DNA of 64,000 nucleotides from Isoperla grammatica. Taxonomy: Eukaryota > Arthropoda > Insecta > Plecoptera > Perlodidae. Location: NCBI GenBank assembly GCA_945910005.1, contig OX246749.1:33878084-33942083 (forward strand), written 5' to 3'. This document shows, one piece after another, positions 35,791-48,212 of this stretch; position 1 is the stretch's first letter, and the number at the start of each line of letters is the position of its first letter. A model generated the notes under the pieces. It was not told where the DNA came from and did no database searches. It saw only the letters and a program-made list of their open reading frames with translations. A program made the translations under genes and the position numbers.

Positions 35791-35841
35791 TATTTATTTA
35801 GTTGGAAACAGGAGCCAGATATATATATATATATTTATATT

Positions 35842-35876
<35 letters not shown>

Positions 35877-35903
35877 CATTATTATTATTACGATTATTAT
35901 TAC

Positions 35904-35955
<52 letters not shown>

Positions 35956-35975
35956 GTTGTTATTATTATTATCAT
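35842..35975. repeat. (ATT)n microsatellite
   Basis: Interrupted att repeats with c and g substitutions. Confidence 0.95.
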
Positions 35976-36169
35976 TATTCAAGTATTGGTATTGTTTGTA
36001 CTCACCCTCCGGTCCTGCGATGGGTGGTGGCGATGTGGAGAGTCGGGGGGGGGGGGCTTGATGCAAACGTATGGGGCGATGATGATGGGTAGATAACTGA
36101 AGCTAATTAATGATATTCCCGATTAATTCACTCACTAGGTTATTGCGGGACGTAAATAGTGGAACTGAA

Positions 36170-36440
36170 CTTAGATCACACTGATTACACTTAGATAATA
36201 CACTCATCATACTCTGATCATAATGAGATTTCATTAATTACACTTAGATTACACTGATCATATGCTGATCACAATGAGATTTCACTGATTACAGTTAGAC
36301 TACACTGATCATACACTGATTACACTTAGATTACACTGACCACACTGATTACACTGAGATAACACTGATCATACGCTGATCATAATGAGATTTTATTAAT
36401 TACACTTAGATTACACTTATTACACTTAGATTACACTGTG
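36170..36440. repeat. Tandem repeat of cactgatta/cacttagatta words
   Basis: Degenerate units of about 12-40 bp made of acactgatcat, aatgagattt and attacacttagatt. Confidence 0.8.
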
Positions 36441-36849
36441 TTACAAATTACCGACCGATCTAATGAAATCATACACTGACTATAACAATACAATACTTGG
36501 ACCGTCCTTCTCTAGTCTACGCAATAAGTCGTAAAGATAAGTGCTTCCATACAACTTGTGCACGAACTTATGTCGGTACGATATAAAGCTAGGCGTGCTT
36601 TCAAATCCGACCTGCGTCGTTACTGCTCAGTCACTGTTCACTCTACAAGCTGTTATCTCGGCAGTAGGGGTGAGGTAGGGGTAGGGGTAGGGGTAGGTAG
36701 AGATGAGGGAATGGGGGATACGGTAGAGGTACAGAGTTCAAATAACTGTCACAAACAATCACATTCTTATTTGCATACTTCTATTTTTATTATTTAATAT
36801 GTTGAATTTCCACTTCATTTGATTTTGTTTCATTTCTCAATTTTTTTTC

Positions 36850-37022
36850 TTGTTCTTGATTATATCAAAGATTAATTTTATATAGTTCAGTAACTTTTTT
36901 TGTTTTTGTTGTTATTTATGATTTCATTATTATTAATTGTTTGCATAGCATAGTTTTATTTAAGGTCCTCCTTTGTATATCAGTTTTTATAACTGAATAG
37001 GATAGACATTAAATAAATAAAT
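36850..37022 (-). repeat. Dispersed repeat family D, inverted copy
   Basis: The reverse complement of the 15571 copy: ggtcctcctttgtatatcag, ataactgaataggatagac, attaaataaataaa. Confidence 0.6.
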
Positions 37023-37164
37023 AAATGTTCGTTTAGAATTATTTCACTTACAACAGCATATTATTCAAAAGACTTCAGTTTCAAATATCAACAATGATAC
37101 GTGTACACATTCATTATTAACGCAATAGATTTAAGTGCATTTCGTCAAAAGTTATGACAACAAT

Positions 37165-37264
37165 GGGCCCCTACACCTAGGGGCACCCATTGTTGCTATG
37201 GGTTTACAACTGTTACCTTGGTAACAATGGGCGCCCCTACGTGTAGGGGTCGACTAATGAATTG
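37165..37264. mobile_element. MITE family F, copy 3
   Basis: gcccctacacctaggggcac, ttgttgctatgggtttac, gttaccttggtaacaatggg, then gcgcccctacgtgtagggg. A shorter core than copy 2. Confidence 0.8.
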
Positions 37265-37761
37265 TAAATAGCATTGCGTTTCAGCTGGAAAGACAAAAAA
37301 CGTGTTTTATGTAAGTCTGTTATTAAATATAAATTAAAAGATTTACTTTAGAAATAAGATAAGTATATCTTTCTTAGATTTCTAGATGAAAATTTATTTT
37401 ATATACGGCCTAATCCATACTCGAATTTATTACGATTTTTAATACTACTTCTTTCAAGTATTCAGAAATATTAAATTTATTCGCTCTGAATATTCCAAGC
37501 ATGTTTGTAACTCAAGCGTCCTTTTACAGCGAGCAACTAAGCGCGGGGTTAGGCTGTCAGACAATGGAGCCCCATCACACGAGACCTTCGAGTTCCAGAG
37601 TTCCAGCCTTCCAGTAATCCCACACCAGGAGAGAGGTAAATATATTGCCCGCCTGCCCGCCATGACTGAATTGACCATCAGTGACTGCTCACCAGTATTG
37701 GGGGGAGGGGGGGGGGGCATGTTTGATGTGACATCCATACTTGCACTGTATTTTGTTTTCG

Positions 37762-38012
37762 TTAACGAAGCACTCAATAAAAATCAAAGTTGTTCTGAAT
37801 CGGCCTTGTTGATTCTGGCATTTGTCCGCAGGTGTTCGCACTGTCCAATCACTGATTCATATTTGAAATATCGATCTTTGAAATTGGTTATCGCTCACTC
37901 GTCGATGGTGTTCGGAGCCTACAGGGTTTTTAGACGCTTCAAATTAAAGTCCCCCGCTGAAAATCAGTCTTGTTACTTAGTGGGTAGACTCTATAAATAC
38001 GAATGTATTTAT
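37762..38012 (-). repeat. Inverted copy of family C
   Basis: Begins at cgaagcactcaataaa and runs through gaatcggccttgttgattct, tgtccgcaggtgttcgcac and ctcactcgtcgatggtgttc, the reverse of 49022-49280. Confidence 0.8.
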
Positions 38013-38164
38013 TTTATTTTAATAGTAAATGATGCAAACATACCATGGGCATTTTATAATTTATATACCAGTTCTTTCAGACAATATTTTGAATGACCCC
38101 GAATGACTCGTCTAAGACAAAAGCATCTGTAAGGTTGTTTAGGGACTAGTAAAGAACCATAGTT

Positions 38165-40620
38165 ATTTCTGATCCTTTCTTACAGGACTGCTGCATGGAA
38201 GACATTAACTCGTCATCTGCCAAGAAGATGAGGCGTCGCCATGGATGGAGGGGCACTGAATCGAATGGACGGTGGGTGGGTGGGTGCTATTGTGTGTCGG
38301 GGGCAACCTAGTTTCAGCTACCGGGGGCAGTGCTTGCACGGTAAGACCACTGTAACAGCGGTCACGGGGGGGGAACCTTAGCCCTTTGGTTTCTTGCTCG
38401 CAATCAACCGCTCGGTACAGTTTCCGCCCATGCCGTAGCAGCGTCTTATCGTCTTGAGAGATGAGGACTCGATCTCTCCCATGGAGCACTCGGACAGCAC
38501 ACCATGAAGCAAGAAGAAGTGGAGGGTCCACTGCGCCTATTGAGATGTCGGCACATCATGCCGGGTGAGTACAATTAAAATTAAATTACTCCCTTTAACA
38601 ACTCCTAAAGATTGGCGTGTTATTTCTTGCCTGTAACACTGTCTGGATTCTATGCCGGGCTTAGTGTATTCCCTACCTTCGGGCGGCGTGCATTTTGTTT
38701 GGTTAAACATCTTTCGGATGAGAGGGTGGGAGAGAGATGTCTTTCTTTAGGACCGCGATTAGAGTATTTAAGTCGTATAGTTCCTTTGAGGTTCTTTTCA
38801 GAGAACTAAGGAACTTCATGGGTTCTGTCCATTACGGACAGTTTGATCGCGAAGGCTGGCAGTGCCACTTGGGTGTTCATGCGCTCGACAGATTTTCTAC
38901 CGGATTTAGTGTATTCCCTACCTTAGGGCGGCGTGCATTTTTTCAGGTATAGATGTCCGCCGGTGTGTGTGTTCGTTCACTGGTATTGGCCATCCTTAGA
39001 CTTGTTCGTTTGGGGGTGGGGGGGGGGGGGGGGTGAACCTATTTGTTGTGCGTGTTGCTTCTCCGTTTCCTTTGTATTGCAGTTGCAGACGACGATCTTC
39101 GAGACTTCCTCCAACCCTCACCAAATACGAGGCAAATGCGGGGCGCTGATTGGGCTGTTGGCTGACTGCTGCGTGGAACAGATCGACTCGTCATCTACCA
39201 AAGAGATGAGGTGTCGCCATGGCTGGAGGGGCACTGAATCGAGTGGACGGTGGGTGGGTGGGTGCTATTGTGTGTCGGGGGAACCTAGTTTCAGCTACCG
39301 GGGGCAGTGCTTGCACGGTAAGACCACCGTAACAGCGGTTACGCGGGGGAACTTTAGCCCTTTGGTTTCTTGCTCGCAATCAACCGCTCGGCACAGTTTC
39401 CGCCCATGCCATAGCAGCGTCTTATCGTCTTGAGAGATGAGGACTCGATCTCTTCCATGGAGAACTTGGAAACCACCCCATGAAGCAAGAAGAAGTGGAG
39501 GGTCAACTACGCCCATTGAGATGTCGGCACATCATGCCGGGTGAGTACAATTATAATTAAATTACTCCCTTCGATTACTCCTAAAGATTGGTATGTTATT
39601 TTCTGCCTGTATCACTGACTGGTTTCTATACTGGACTTAGTGTATTCCCTACCTTCGGGCGGCGTGCATTTTGTTTAGTTGAACACTTTTCAGTTGAGAG
39701 GGTGGGAGAGAGATGTCTTTCTTTAGGACCGCGATTAGAGTATTTAAGTCGTATAGTTCCTTTGAGGTTCTTTTCAGAGAACTCAGGAACTTCATGGGTT
39801 CTGTCCATTACGGACAGTTTGATCGCGAAGGTTGGCAGTGCCACTTGGGTGTTCATGCGCTCGACAGATTTCCTACCGGATTTAGTGTATTCCCTACCTT
39901 AGGGCGGCGTGCATTTTTTCAGGTATAGATGTCCGCCGGTGTGTGTGTACGTTCAGTGGTATTGGCCATCCTTAGACTTGTTCGTTTGGGGGGGGGGGGG
40001 GGGGGGGGTGAACTTATTTTTGTGTGCGTGTTCCTTCTCCGTTTGCTTTGTGTTGCAGTTGCAGACGACGTTGATGACGATCTTCGAGACTTCCTCCAAT
40101 CCTCACCAAACACGATGCGGGGCGCTGATTGGGCTGTTGGCTGACTGCTGCGTGGAAGAGATCGACTCGTCATCTGCCAAGAAGATAAGGCGTCGCCATG
40201 GCTGGAGGGGCAATGAATCGAATGGACGGTGGGTGGGTGGGTGCTATTGTGTGTCGGGGGGAACCAAGTTTCAGCTACCGGGGGCAGTGCTTGCACGGTA
40301 AGACCACCGTAACAGCGGTTACGGGGGGGAACCTTAGCCCTTTGGTTTCTTGCTCGCAATCAACCGCTCGGCACAGTTTCCGCCCATGCCATAGCAGCGT
40401 CTTATCGTCTTGAGAGATTAGGACTCGATCTCTTCCACGCAGCACTCGGACACCACCCCATGAAGCAGGAAGAAGAAGTATACATCGACTTCGCCATGGA
40501 GATGTCGATGGTACTTCGAGACTTCTTCCAACTCTCACTGGACGCGAGGCAGATCTTCGCAGAGAAAGCGCGCATGTACATTGCGTCTAGTTCGCCGTGA
40601 CGTAAGCATGGGACAAGACA
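38165..40620 (+). repeat. 978-bp tandem duplication, about 2.5 copies, with exon-like segments
   Basis: The block cgtcatctgc recurs at 38211, 39189 and 40168, so the period is 978-979. Each unit carries the same possible exon pieces: gactgctgcgtggaagagat, then gccaagaag; a cttcgagacttcctccaa segment after a tgttgcag acceptor; and a segment ending catgccgg|gtgagt. Frames are open over short stretches but none runs the length of a unit. The end of copy 3 encodes LRDFFQLSLDARQIFAEKAR, then MYIASSSP and a stop. This is faintly reminiscent of a BESS-type motif, but I do not claim the family. Gene, pseudogene or duplicated exons cannot be settled here. Confidence 0.55.
40465..40600 (+). CDS. Candidate coding exon in the third 978-bp copy (uncertain)
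   Basis: From ATG 40460-40462 region the frame reads MKQEEEVYIDFAMEMSMVLR, then DFFQLSLDARQIFAEKARMY and IASSSP before TGA. The homologous place in copies 1 and 2 reads MKQEEVEG then diverges and reaches a gtgagt donor. Acidic and amphipathic, but without recognised homology. It may be a decayed or lineage-specific exon. Confidence 0.25.
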
Positions 40621-40729
40621 GCGTGGGGTGAGTATGTTGCAAAATACAAGCGTTGTTGCTACGGCAATAAACCTATTCATACATTGACATGATGTGTATT
40701 GAGTTAGAAACTAGATAACTAACATTATT

Positions 40730-41160
40730 AACAACCTGATATATTTTAATTAGAACCTCAAAGTAATAGTTTTCCTACATCATCTACGTAACTCATGTGT
40801 CCTTCTGTTACATGAAATAGATCTACGAGTGATGCATGGGCTGCCTCAAGACGATGCGTCATCAGGACAACCTAATACATTTTAATTTGTACCACAAAGT
40901 GATAGTTTTTAGACAACATTTGCTAAACTAATGTGTCCTTCTGTTACATGAAATAGATCTACGAGTGACGCATGGGCTGCCTCAAGACGATGCGTCATCA
41001 GGACCTTCGAGTTGCAGTAATCCCACACCAGGAGAGAGGTAAAGTAACAACCTAATATATTTTAATTATTACCACAAAGTGATAGTTTTAAGACAACATT
41101 TGCTAAACTCATGTGTCCTTCTGTTACATGAAATAGATCTACGAGTGACGACTGGGGGGC
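40730..41160 (+). repeat. ~130-180-bp tandem repeat, 3 copies
   Basis: gtgtccttctgttacatgaa, atagatctacgagtga and ctgcctcaagacgatgcg recur three times. The middle copy has an extra 45 bp (gaccttcgagttgcagtaat, then ccaggagagaggtaaa) that is also present at 37580-37640. Confidence 0.8.
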
Positions 41161-41559
41161 CTCAAGACTATGCGTATGTGAGCTATGTTCACGTTTGTTG
41201 TTCACATTCAAATCCCAAAATGATCCAATATGTAGCCAATTATGTCACTAGCATAAGAAATGCCCATTTAGCTCGCATATAGTCTTGCGAAATCACGTTT
41301 AAGTTATTATTTACTTTGTTTGAATCTTTGTTTGCTTACAGACTACAATGTAAAATACTACACTTGTGCATAAAACGTAATTGCTTGGTGTTTATTTTCA
41401 ATTGAATCAAAATCTGAACATTTATTTTTGTCTTTAGATGTGAATACATCACTGCAGAAGAGGCTCGGATCCGTCACCAAGAAGACTAGAAAAATATATG
41501 AAAAATATTTATATATAGCTTATAAACAAAAAAAGAATAATAACACTAATAATAATAAT

Positions 41560-41761
41560 AAAAATAATAATTGATTTATGTGTAATATAATAATCTTTGT
41601 GATATGTAAAATCTTTTAAAAATGTAATTATCTTTGTAATGTGTAAAATCTTTGTAATGTCATATTTTGTAATGTGTGGTTGCAGCACCTAAGAGGTGAG
41701 GATCACCTTTGGTGCTGTAGACTAATAATGTACCTGCCATCTGGTGATGTGATAAATAAAG

Positions 41762-41815
<54 letters not shown>
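41560..41815 (+). mobile_element. Possible retroelement 3' tail ending in (AAT)n
   Basis: An AT-rich stretch with a hairpin (cagcacc at 41684 with ggtgctg at 41712) and then aataaagataataat running into about 17 aat units. This layout is common for non-LTR 3' ends; it could instead be the 3' UTR of the gene-like block upstream. Confidence 0.4.
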
Positions 41816-41817
<2 letters not shown>

Positions 41818-42039
41818 TAAAATACAAACTAGATAAATAAAATAAAAACACCGTGGAGCAAACTATTTTAATATTGTAAAAGGAGTGTATTAGTTTTGTT
41901 TTAAACGTACAATACATTTCTTACTAGTTCGAAAAACGTTGGTACACACGCGCTTCGATCCGTATATTTGCATGATATTCTTATCGTGTGTTTTAGCTCG
42001 CGAGTAACTATTGCACGTGTACACAGCACAGCGCTATTG

Positions 42040-42290
42040 TAGTGTATGTAGTATTGTGTGGTAGCTGTAGTAGAAGTAGTATTGTGTGGTAGCTGTAGCT
42101 AGAAGTAGTGTTGTGTGGTAGATGTAGTTAGTAGTAGTATTGTGTGGTAGACGTAGTTAGTAGTAGTAATGTGTGGTAGCTGTAGTAGAAGTAGTATTGT
42201 GTGGTAGCTGTAGCTAGTAGTAGTATTGTGTGGTAGACGTAGTTAGTAGTAGTATTGTGTGGTAGAAGAAGTAAGAAGTATCAGTGTGCA
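42040..42290. repeat. ~32-bp tandem repeat
   Basis: Units of gtagtattgtgtggtagctg followed by tagctagaagta, about 7 copies with drift. Confidence 0.9.
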
Positions 42291-42493
42291 GTTTGTAGAA
42301 GTAGAGTAGAAATAGTAATGTGCTCAGTACGCGTGCTAGGTTATTCAAAGTATGACTTTGTGAAGTGAAAAGTAAATTTTATTCTTGTATACTACATTTT
42401 AGACTATATGACGGTTTGGCCAGGCCGTCAAATAGACTCGCTCTGGACGCGAACACTAACTCGCTCCTTATTTTCTTTGCTCCGCAGTGGAGA

Positions 42494-42575
42494 AGGTGGA
42501 GATGGACGGCTATGGGGATGGACGGCTATGGGGATGGACGGCTATGGGGATGGACGGCTATGGGGATGGAGGAGG
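42494..42575. repeat. 17-bp tandem repeat x4-5
   Basis: The unit gatggacggctatgggg is perfectly repeated. Confidence 0.95.
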
Positions 42576-42988
42576 CCGATTTAAAAAAAAAATTGTTTTT
42601 ATATATTACTAAATACAGACATTGTTGTGTGAAAAATAGATTCAGCTTATTTATAATCTGATGATGGCTACTGTGTTTTAACCTTTACCCTGTACGACCC
42701 TTTGTTATTGTTTTCAACTGAACAATGTAATGTTATAAATGCAACCATTAACGAGCTTCTTGCTTCCATGTTTGCTTTTATTAATATTAAGTTTATTCGT
42801 AACGAACGTAATGATGGTGATTATTAGTTATGACTGTGTAAATAAATAAATGTGTACATTTCTAACCCAGTGTTTACATGTTGTACTGTTACTAAAGCCA
42901 AGTATTTTCGTATTAATATTTTATTTCATTGTGACTATAACACCTAAATAACATTGTTCAAATTTTGTCTGAAACAACATTTAAATAT

Positions 42989-45900
42989 TACATATGATTG
43001 TTGTCTATCATTGTATTGTATAATCAATAAAGGAATATGTGATTGTTGGTATGTGTTCCCCTCAAATGTATGTAATCATGTAGAACTATTGTCTGTGTTT
43101 ATTATTATTGTATTGTATAATCAATACAGGAATATGTGATTGTTGGTATGTGTTTCCCTCCAATGTATGTAATCATGTGGAACTATTGTAAGTGTTTATT
43201 ATTATTGTATTGTATCATCAATACAGGAATATGTGATTGTTGGTATGTTTTCTCCTCCAATGTATGTAATCATGTAGAACTATTGTTTGTGTTTATTATT
43301 ATTGAATTGTATCATCAATACAGGAATATGTGATTGTTGGTATGTGTTCCCCTCAAATGTATGTAATCATGTGGAACTATTGTAAGTGTTTATTATTATT
43401 GTATTGTATCATCAATACAGGAATATGTGATTGTTGGTATGTTTTCTCCTCCAATGTATGTAATCATGTAGAACGATTGTTTGTGTTTATTATTATTGTA
43501 TTGTATAATCAATAAAGGAATGTGATTGTTGGTATGTGTTCCCCTCAAATGTATGTAATCATGTGGAACTATTGTAAGTGTTTATTATTATTGTATTGTA
43601 TCATCAATACAGGAATATGTGATTGTTGGTATGTTTTCTCCTCCAATGTATGTAATCATGTAGAACGATTGTTTGTGTTTATTATTATTGTATTGTATAA
43701 TCAATAAAGGAATGTGATTGTTGGTATGTTTTCTCCTCCAATGTATGTAATCATGTAGAACTATTGTTTGTGTTTATTATTATTGTATTGTATAATCAAT
43801 AAAGGAATGTGATTGTTGGTATGTGTTTCCCTCCAATGTATGTAATCATGTGGAACTATTGTAAGTGTTTATTATTATTGTATTGTATAATCAATAAAGG
43901 AATGTGATCGTTGGTATGTGTTCCCCTCAAATGTATGTAATCATGTGGAACTATTGCAAGTGTTTATTATTACTGTATTGTATCATCAATACATGAATAT
44001 GTGATTGTTGGTATGTGTTCCCCTCAAATGTATGTTATCATGTGAAACTATTGTTTGTGTTTATTATTATTGTATTGTATAATCAATAAAGGAATATGTG
44101 ATTGTTGGTATGTGTTCCCCTCAAATGTATGTAATCATGTGGAACTATTGTTTGTGTTTATTATTATTGTATTGTATAATCAATACAGGCATATGTGATT
44201 GTTGGTATGTGTTCCCCTCAAATGTATGTAATCATGTGGAACTATTGTTTGTGTTTATTATTATTGGATTGTATAATCAATACAGGAATATGTGATTGTT
44301 AGTATGTATTTCCCTCAAATGTATGTAATCATGTGGAACTATTGTAAGTGTTTATTATTATTGTATTGTATAATCAATACAGGAATATGTGATTGTTGGT
44401 ATGTGTTTCCCTCCAATGTATGTAATCATGTGGAACTATTGTAAGTGTTTATTATTATTGTATTGTATCATCAATACAGGAATATGTGATTGTTGGTATG
44501 TTTTCTCCTCCAATGTATGTAATCATGTAGAACTATTGTTTGTGTTTATTATTATTGAATTGTATCATCAATACAGGAATATGTAATTGTTGGTATGTGT
44601 TCCCCTCAAATGTATGTAATCATGTGGAACTATTGTAAGTGTTTATTATTATTGTATTGTATCATCAATACAGGAATATGTGATTGTTGGTATGTTTTCT
44701 CCTCCAATGTATGTAATCATGTAGAACTATTGTTTGTGTTTATTATTATTGTATTGTATAATCAATAAAGGAATGTGATTGTTGGTATGTGTTCCCCTCA
44801 AATGTATGTAATCATGTGGAACTATTGTAAGTGTTTATTATTATTGTATTGTATCATCAATACAGGAATATGTGATTGTTGGTATGTTTTCTCCTCCAAT
44901 GTATGTAATCATGTGAAACTATTGTTTGTGTTTATTATTATTGTATTGTATAATCAATAAAGGAATGTGATTGTTGGTATGTTTTCTCCTCCAATGTATG
45001 TAATCATGTAGAACTATTGTTTGTGTTTATTATTATTGTATTGTATAATCAATAAAGGAATGTGATTGTTGGTATGTGTTCCCCTCAAATGTATGTAATC
45101 ATGTGGAACTATTGTAAGTGTTTATTATTATTGTATTGTATAATCAATAAAGGAATGTGATTGTTGGTATGTGTTCCCCTCAAATGTATGTAATCATGTG
45201 GAACTATTGTAAGTGTTTATTATTATTGTATTGTATCATCAATACATGAATATGTGATTGTTGGTATGTGTTCCCCTCAAATGTATGTTATCATGTGAAA
45301 CTATTGTTTGTGTTTATTATTATTGTATTGTATAATCAATAAAGGAATATGTGATTGTTGGTATGTGTTCCCCTCAAATGTATGTAATCATGTGGAACTA
45401 TTGTTTGTGTTTATTATTATTGTATTGTATAATCAATACAGGAATATGTGATTGTTGGTATGTGTTCCCCTCAAATGTATGTAATCATGTGGAACTATTG
45501 TTTGTGTTTATTATTATTGGATTGTATAATCAATACAGGAATATGTGATTGTAAGTATGTATTTCCCTCAAATGTATGTAATCATGTGGAACTGTTGTAA
45601 GTGTTTATTATTATTGTATTGTATAATCAATAAAGGAATATGTGATTGTTGGTATGTGTTTCCCTCAAATGTATGTAATCATGTGGAACTATTGTTTGTG
45701 TTTATTATTATTGTATTGTATAATCAATAAAGGAATATGTGATTGTTGGTATGTGTTTCCCTCCAATGTATGTAATCATGTGGAACTATTGTTTGTGTTT
45801 ATTATTATTGTATTGTATCATCAATAACGGAATATGTGATTGTTGGTATGTTTTCTCCTCCAATGTATGTAATCATGTGGAACTATTGTTTGTGTTTATT

Positions 45901-46800
45901 ATTATTGTATTGTATAATCAATAAAGGAATATGTGATTGTTGGTATGTTTTCTCCTCTAATGTATGTAATCATGTGGAACTATTGTTTGTGTTTATTATT
46001 ATTGTATTGTATAATCAACACAGGAATATGTGAATGTTGGTATGTGTTCCCCTCAAATGTATGTAATCACGTGGAACTATTGTTTGTGTTTATTATTATT
46101 GTATTGTATCATCAATAAAGGAATATGTGATTGTTGGTATGTGTTTCCCTCCAATGTATGTTATCATGTAGAACTATTGTTTGTTTTTATTATTATTGTA
46201 TTGTATAATCAATACAGGAATATGTGATTGTTGGTATGTGTTCTCCTCAAATGTATGTAATCATGTGGAGTTATTGTTTGTGTTTATTATTATTGGATTG
46301 TATAATCACTAAAGGAATAATGTGATTGTTGGTATGTGTTCCCCTCAAATGTATGTAATCATGTGGAACTATTGTTTGTGTTTATTATTATTGGATTGTA
46401 TAATCACTAAAGGAATAATGTGATTGTTGGTATGTGTTCCCCTCAAATGTATGTAATCATGTGGAACTATTGTTTGTGTTTATTATTATTGGATTGTATA
46501 ATCACTAAAGGAATAATGTGATTGTTGGTATGTGTTCCCCTCAAATGTATGTAATCATGTGGAACTATTGTTTGTGTTTATTATTATTGGATTGTATAAT
46601 CAATAAAGGAATATCTGAATGTTGGTATGTGTTCACCCTACACTTTCTCTCTAATTTTGTAATCATGTGGAACTATTGTTTGTGTGTATTATTGTTTTGT
46701 ATTGTATTGTATCATCAAAAAAAGAATATGTGAATATTGGTGTGTAACATTGTATTCACCTTATACTTCCCCTCCAATGTTTGTAATCATGTGGAACTAG
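42989..46800 (+). repeat. 97-bp satellite array, about 39 units
   Basis: Unit landmarks: tgtgattgttggtatgtg, cctcaaatgtatgtaatc, atgtggaactattgt, gtgtttattattattg, tattgtataatcaataaagg. Many units are 95 bp through loss of two bases in aggaatatgtg. A 1253-bp higher-order period (13 units) links 43136 with 44389, 43522 with 44775 and 44098 with 45351. The terminal units (46600-46800) are diverged, as usual for array edges. All 61-71-residue ORFs here are translations of the unit. Confidence 0.97.
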
Positions 46801-47254
46801 AATTTGAGACATGTTTAAAAATGATCTATAATTTTATTCAAACAAAATCATTATTTCTCCAGAATTTCATTCACTAGAACCTGATAATATTCCAAGAGAA
46901 ATAACAAACCAGAAGCCAAGATTCTGATATCGAATGTCATTTTAAGGTTACGAACAAACCGCCATAAATTATCATGGATTTCAACAAATGCCATTAAATA
47001 ATAATGAAATCTCTCTCTTAATAACGTCAGCTACCTAAGTACTGTACTACCGAGTAACCACTACAGCAGCAATGACGAACATTACGGCAGCAAGTGTCAC
47101 CGCGGTTCGTTAAAAGCAGCGATCTGATTGGCTCTCACGACGTCAACAACTGAGAAGACAATCGTATTCGGTGTTTAACGACGTACTTGACAGCTGTAGG
47201 TCACTCCTATGACGTCATAGCTCAAGGTCACTCACGTAACTCTAAATGACTTCC
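46801..47254. other. Non-coding spacer
   Basis: Unique sequence with several gacgtca words (47138, 47212) and no supported gene. Confidence 0.5.
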
Positions 47255-47263
47255 TCCCCCCCA

Positions 47264-47286
47264 CCCCCCCCCCCCCCCCCCCCCCC
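47264..47286. repeat. Poly-C tract of 23
   Basis: Homopolymer, preceded by a shorter C run broken by one A. Confidence 0.95.
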
Positions 47287-47322
47287 ACGTGTGCAAGTTG
47301 GATTCCTGGGCCCCCACTTTGT

Positions 47323-47668
47323 ATTGACGATTGATTGATTAATGGGGCTGAACGTCTCATTTTTACAACAATGGCTTATCGAGACGATGAGCGGGTGATA
47401 ACGAAGATGAGAAAGATGATGATGAAGAATAAAGCCACATCCGAATCAGATCCATTGTACGTCGCGTGGGTCGTCATACGGGAGTCCAGCAAGGGGGGGC
47501 AGGGCCAAGTGGGAGGAGAAATATTCAGTAGGACAGTGGGGGGGAAATGGACAGTGTCTCCTTTCCTCGCCTCTTACGACTAGCAGAGTCACGCTAGGCC
47601 TATTCTACCCCGGGCTGAGACGGGTCTCCTTTCGTCGCCTCTTACGACTAGCAGAGTCACGCTAGGCC
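47323..47668 (+). mobile_element. SINE-2 body with duplicated end
   Basis: gctgaacgtctcatttttac, cttatcgagacgatgagcgg, cagatccattgtacgtcgcg, cagggccaagtgggaggaga, then tcgcctcttacgactagcag occurring twice (around 47567 and 47632). Related to 13150-13432. Confidence 0.7.
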
Positions 47669-47689
47669 TACCCCCACTTTGTAAGACGA

Positions 47690-47872
47690 TGATGATGATA
47701 TTTAGGGGTTTACGAACTATATTTTTACAACGAGGCTAATCGAGACGATGAGTGGGTGATTGTGAGGATGAAAAAACGCCACGTGACATCCATCCAGGAT
47801 TCGAACCTGGAACGCAGAGACCGCGGTTGATTGGACCAACGCCTAATCGACCACGGCGAACTGCGCCACCTT
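47690..47872 (-). mobile_element. SINE-2 with tRNA-like head and body
   Basis: On the minus strand: head ccgtggtcgattaggcgttg, B box ggttcgaatcc, then cacgtggcg and a body ending in cactcatcgtctcgattagc. This copy joins the tRNA-like head of 33228-33296 to the body blocks seen elsewhere and so defines the family. Confidence 0.75.
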
Positions 47873-48000
47873 TTAAGGGTTGAAAACTAGATAATTATTT
47901 CTGACACCAGATTACTTACGGTTGTATTTGAATTGTGTAAGTTGAGATTGTATTTTTACCTATAAAGTCTGAATCTGAGAAATCGTTCTTATATATAAAC

Positions 48001-48210
48001 CAGGGATTGGAACAGTTTCATTTCGTAGAACCGGAACCGGAACAGGAACCGTTAAAACCTACGATTTATGGAACCGAACCGTTTTATCCTATAAGGTTCT
48101 TAACGGTCCTTAACGTTTCTTTAAGGTTCCAAAATACATAATTAGTAATTGTTATTATTTTTATTTTTCTATTTTAAGAACCGTTTCGACTCGGTTCTTA
48201 CGGAACCTTC
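48001..48210. mobile_element. Possible hAT-type terminal fragment
   Basis: Starts cagggattggaacag, rich in ggaacc and ggttcc words on both strands, as in hAT subterminal regions. No second end or target duplication was identified. Confidence 0.35.
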
Positions 48211-48212
48211 AA

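Noticed and set aside
38205..40538. ORFs of 60-166 residues in several frames (for example starting MHFFRYRCPPVCV)
   Set aside because: Many frames open at once in the 978-bp repeat, crossing G-runs and candidate splice sites; only the short exon-like pieces are worth following.
42954..46733. Series of 61-71-residue ORFs starting MIVGMC
   Set aside because: They are translations of the 97-bp satellite unit, which shifts frame each unit; no independent coding evidence.
42989..46800. CRISPR-like regular spacing
   Set aside because: The whole unit is repeated with no unique spacers, and this is a eukaryotic genome.
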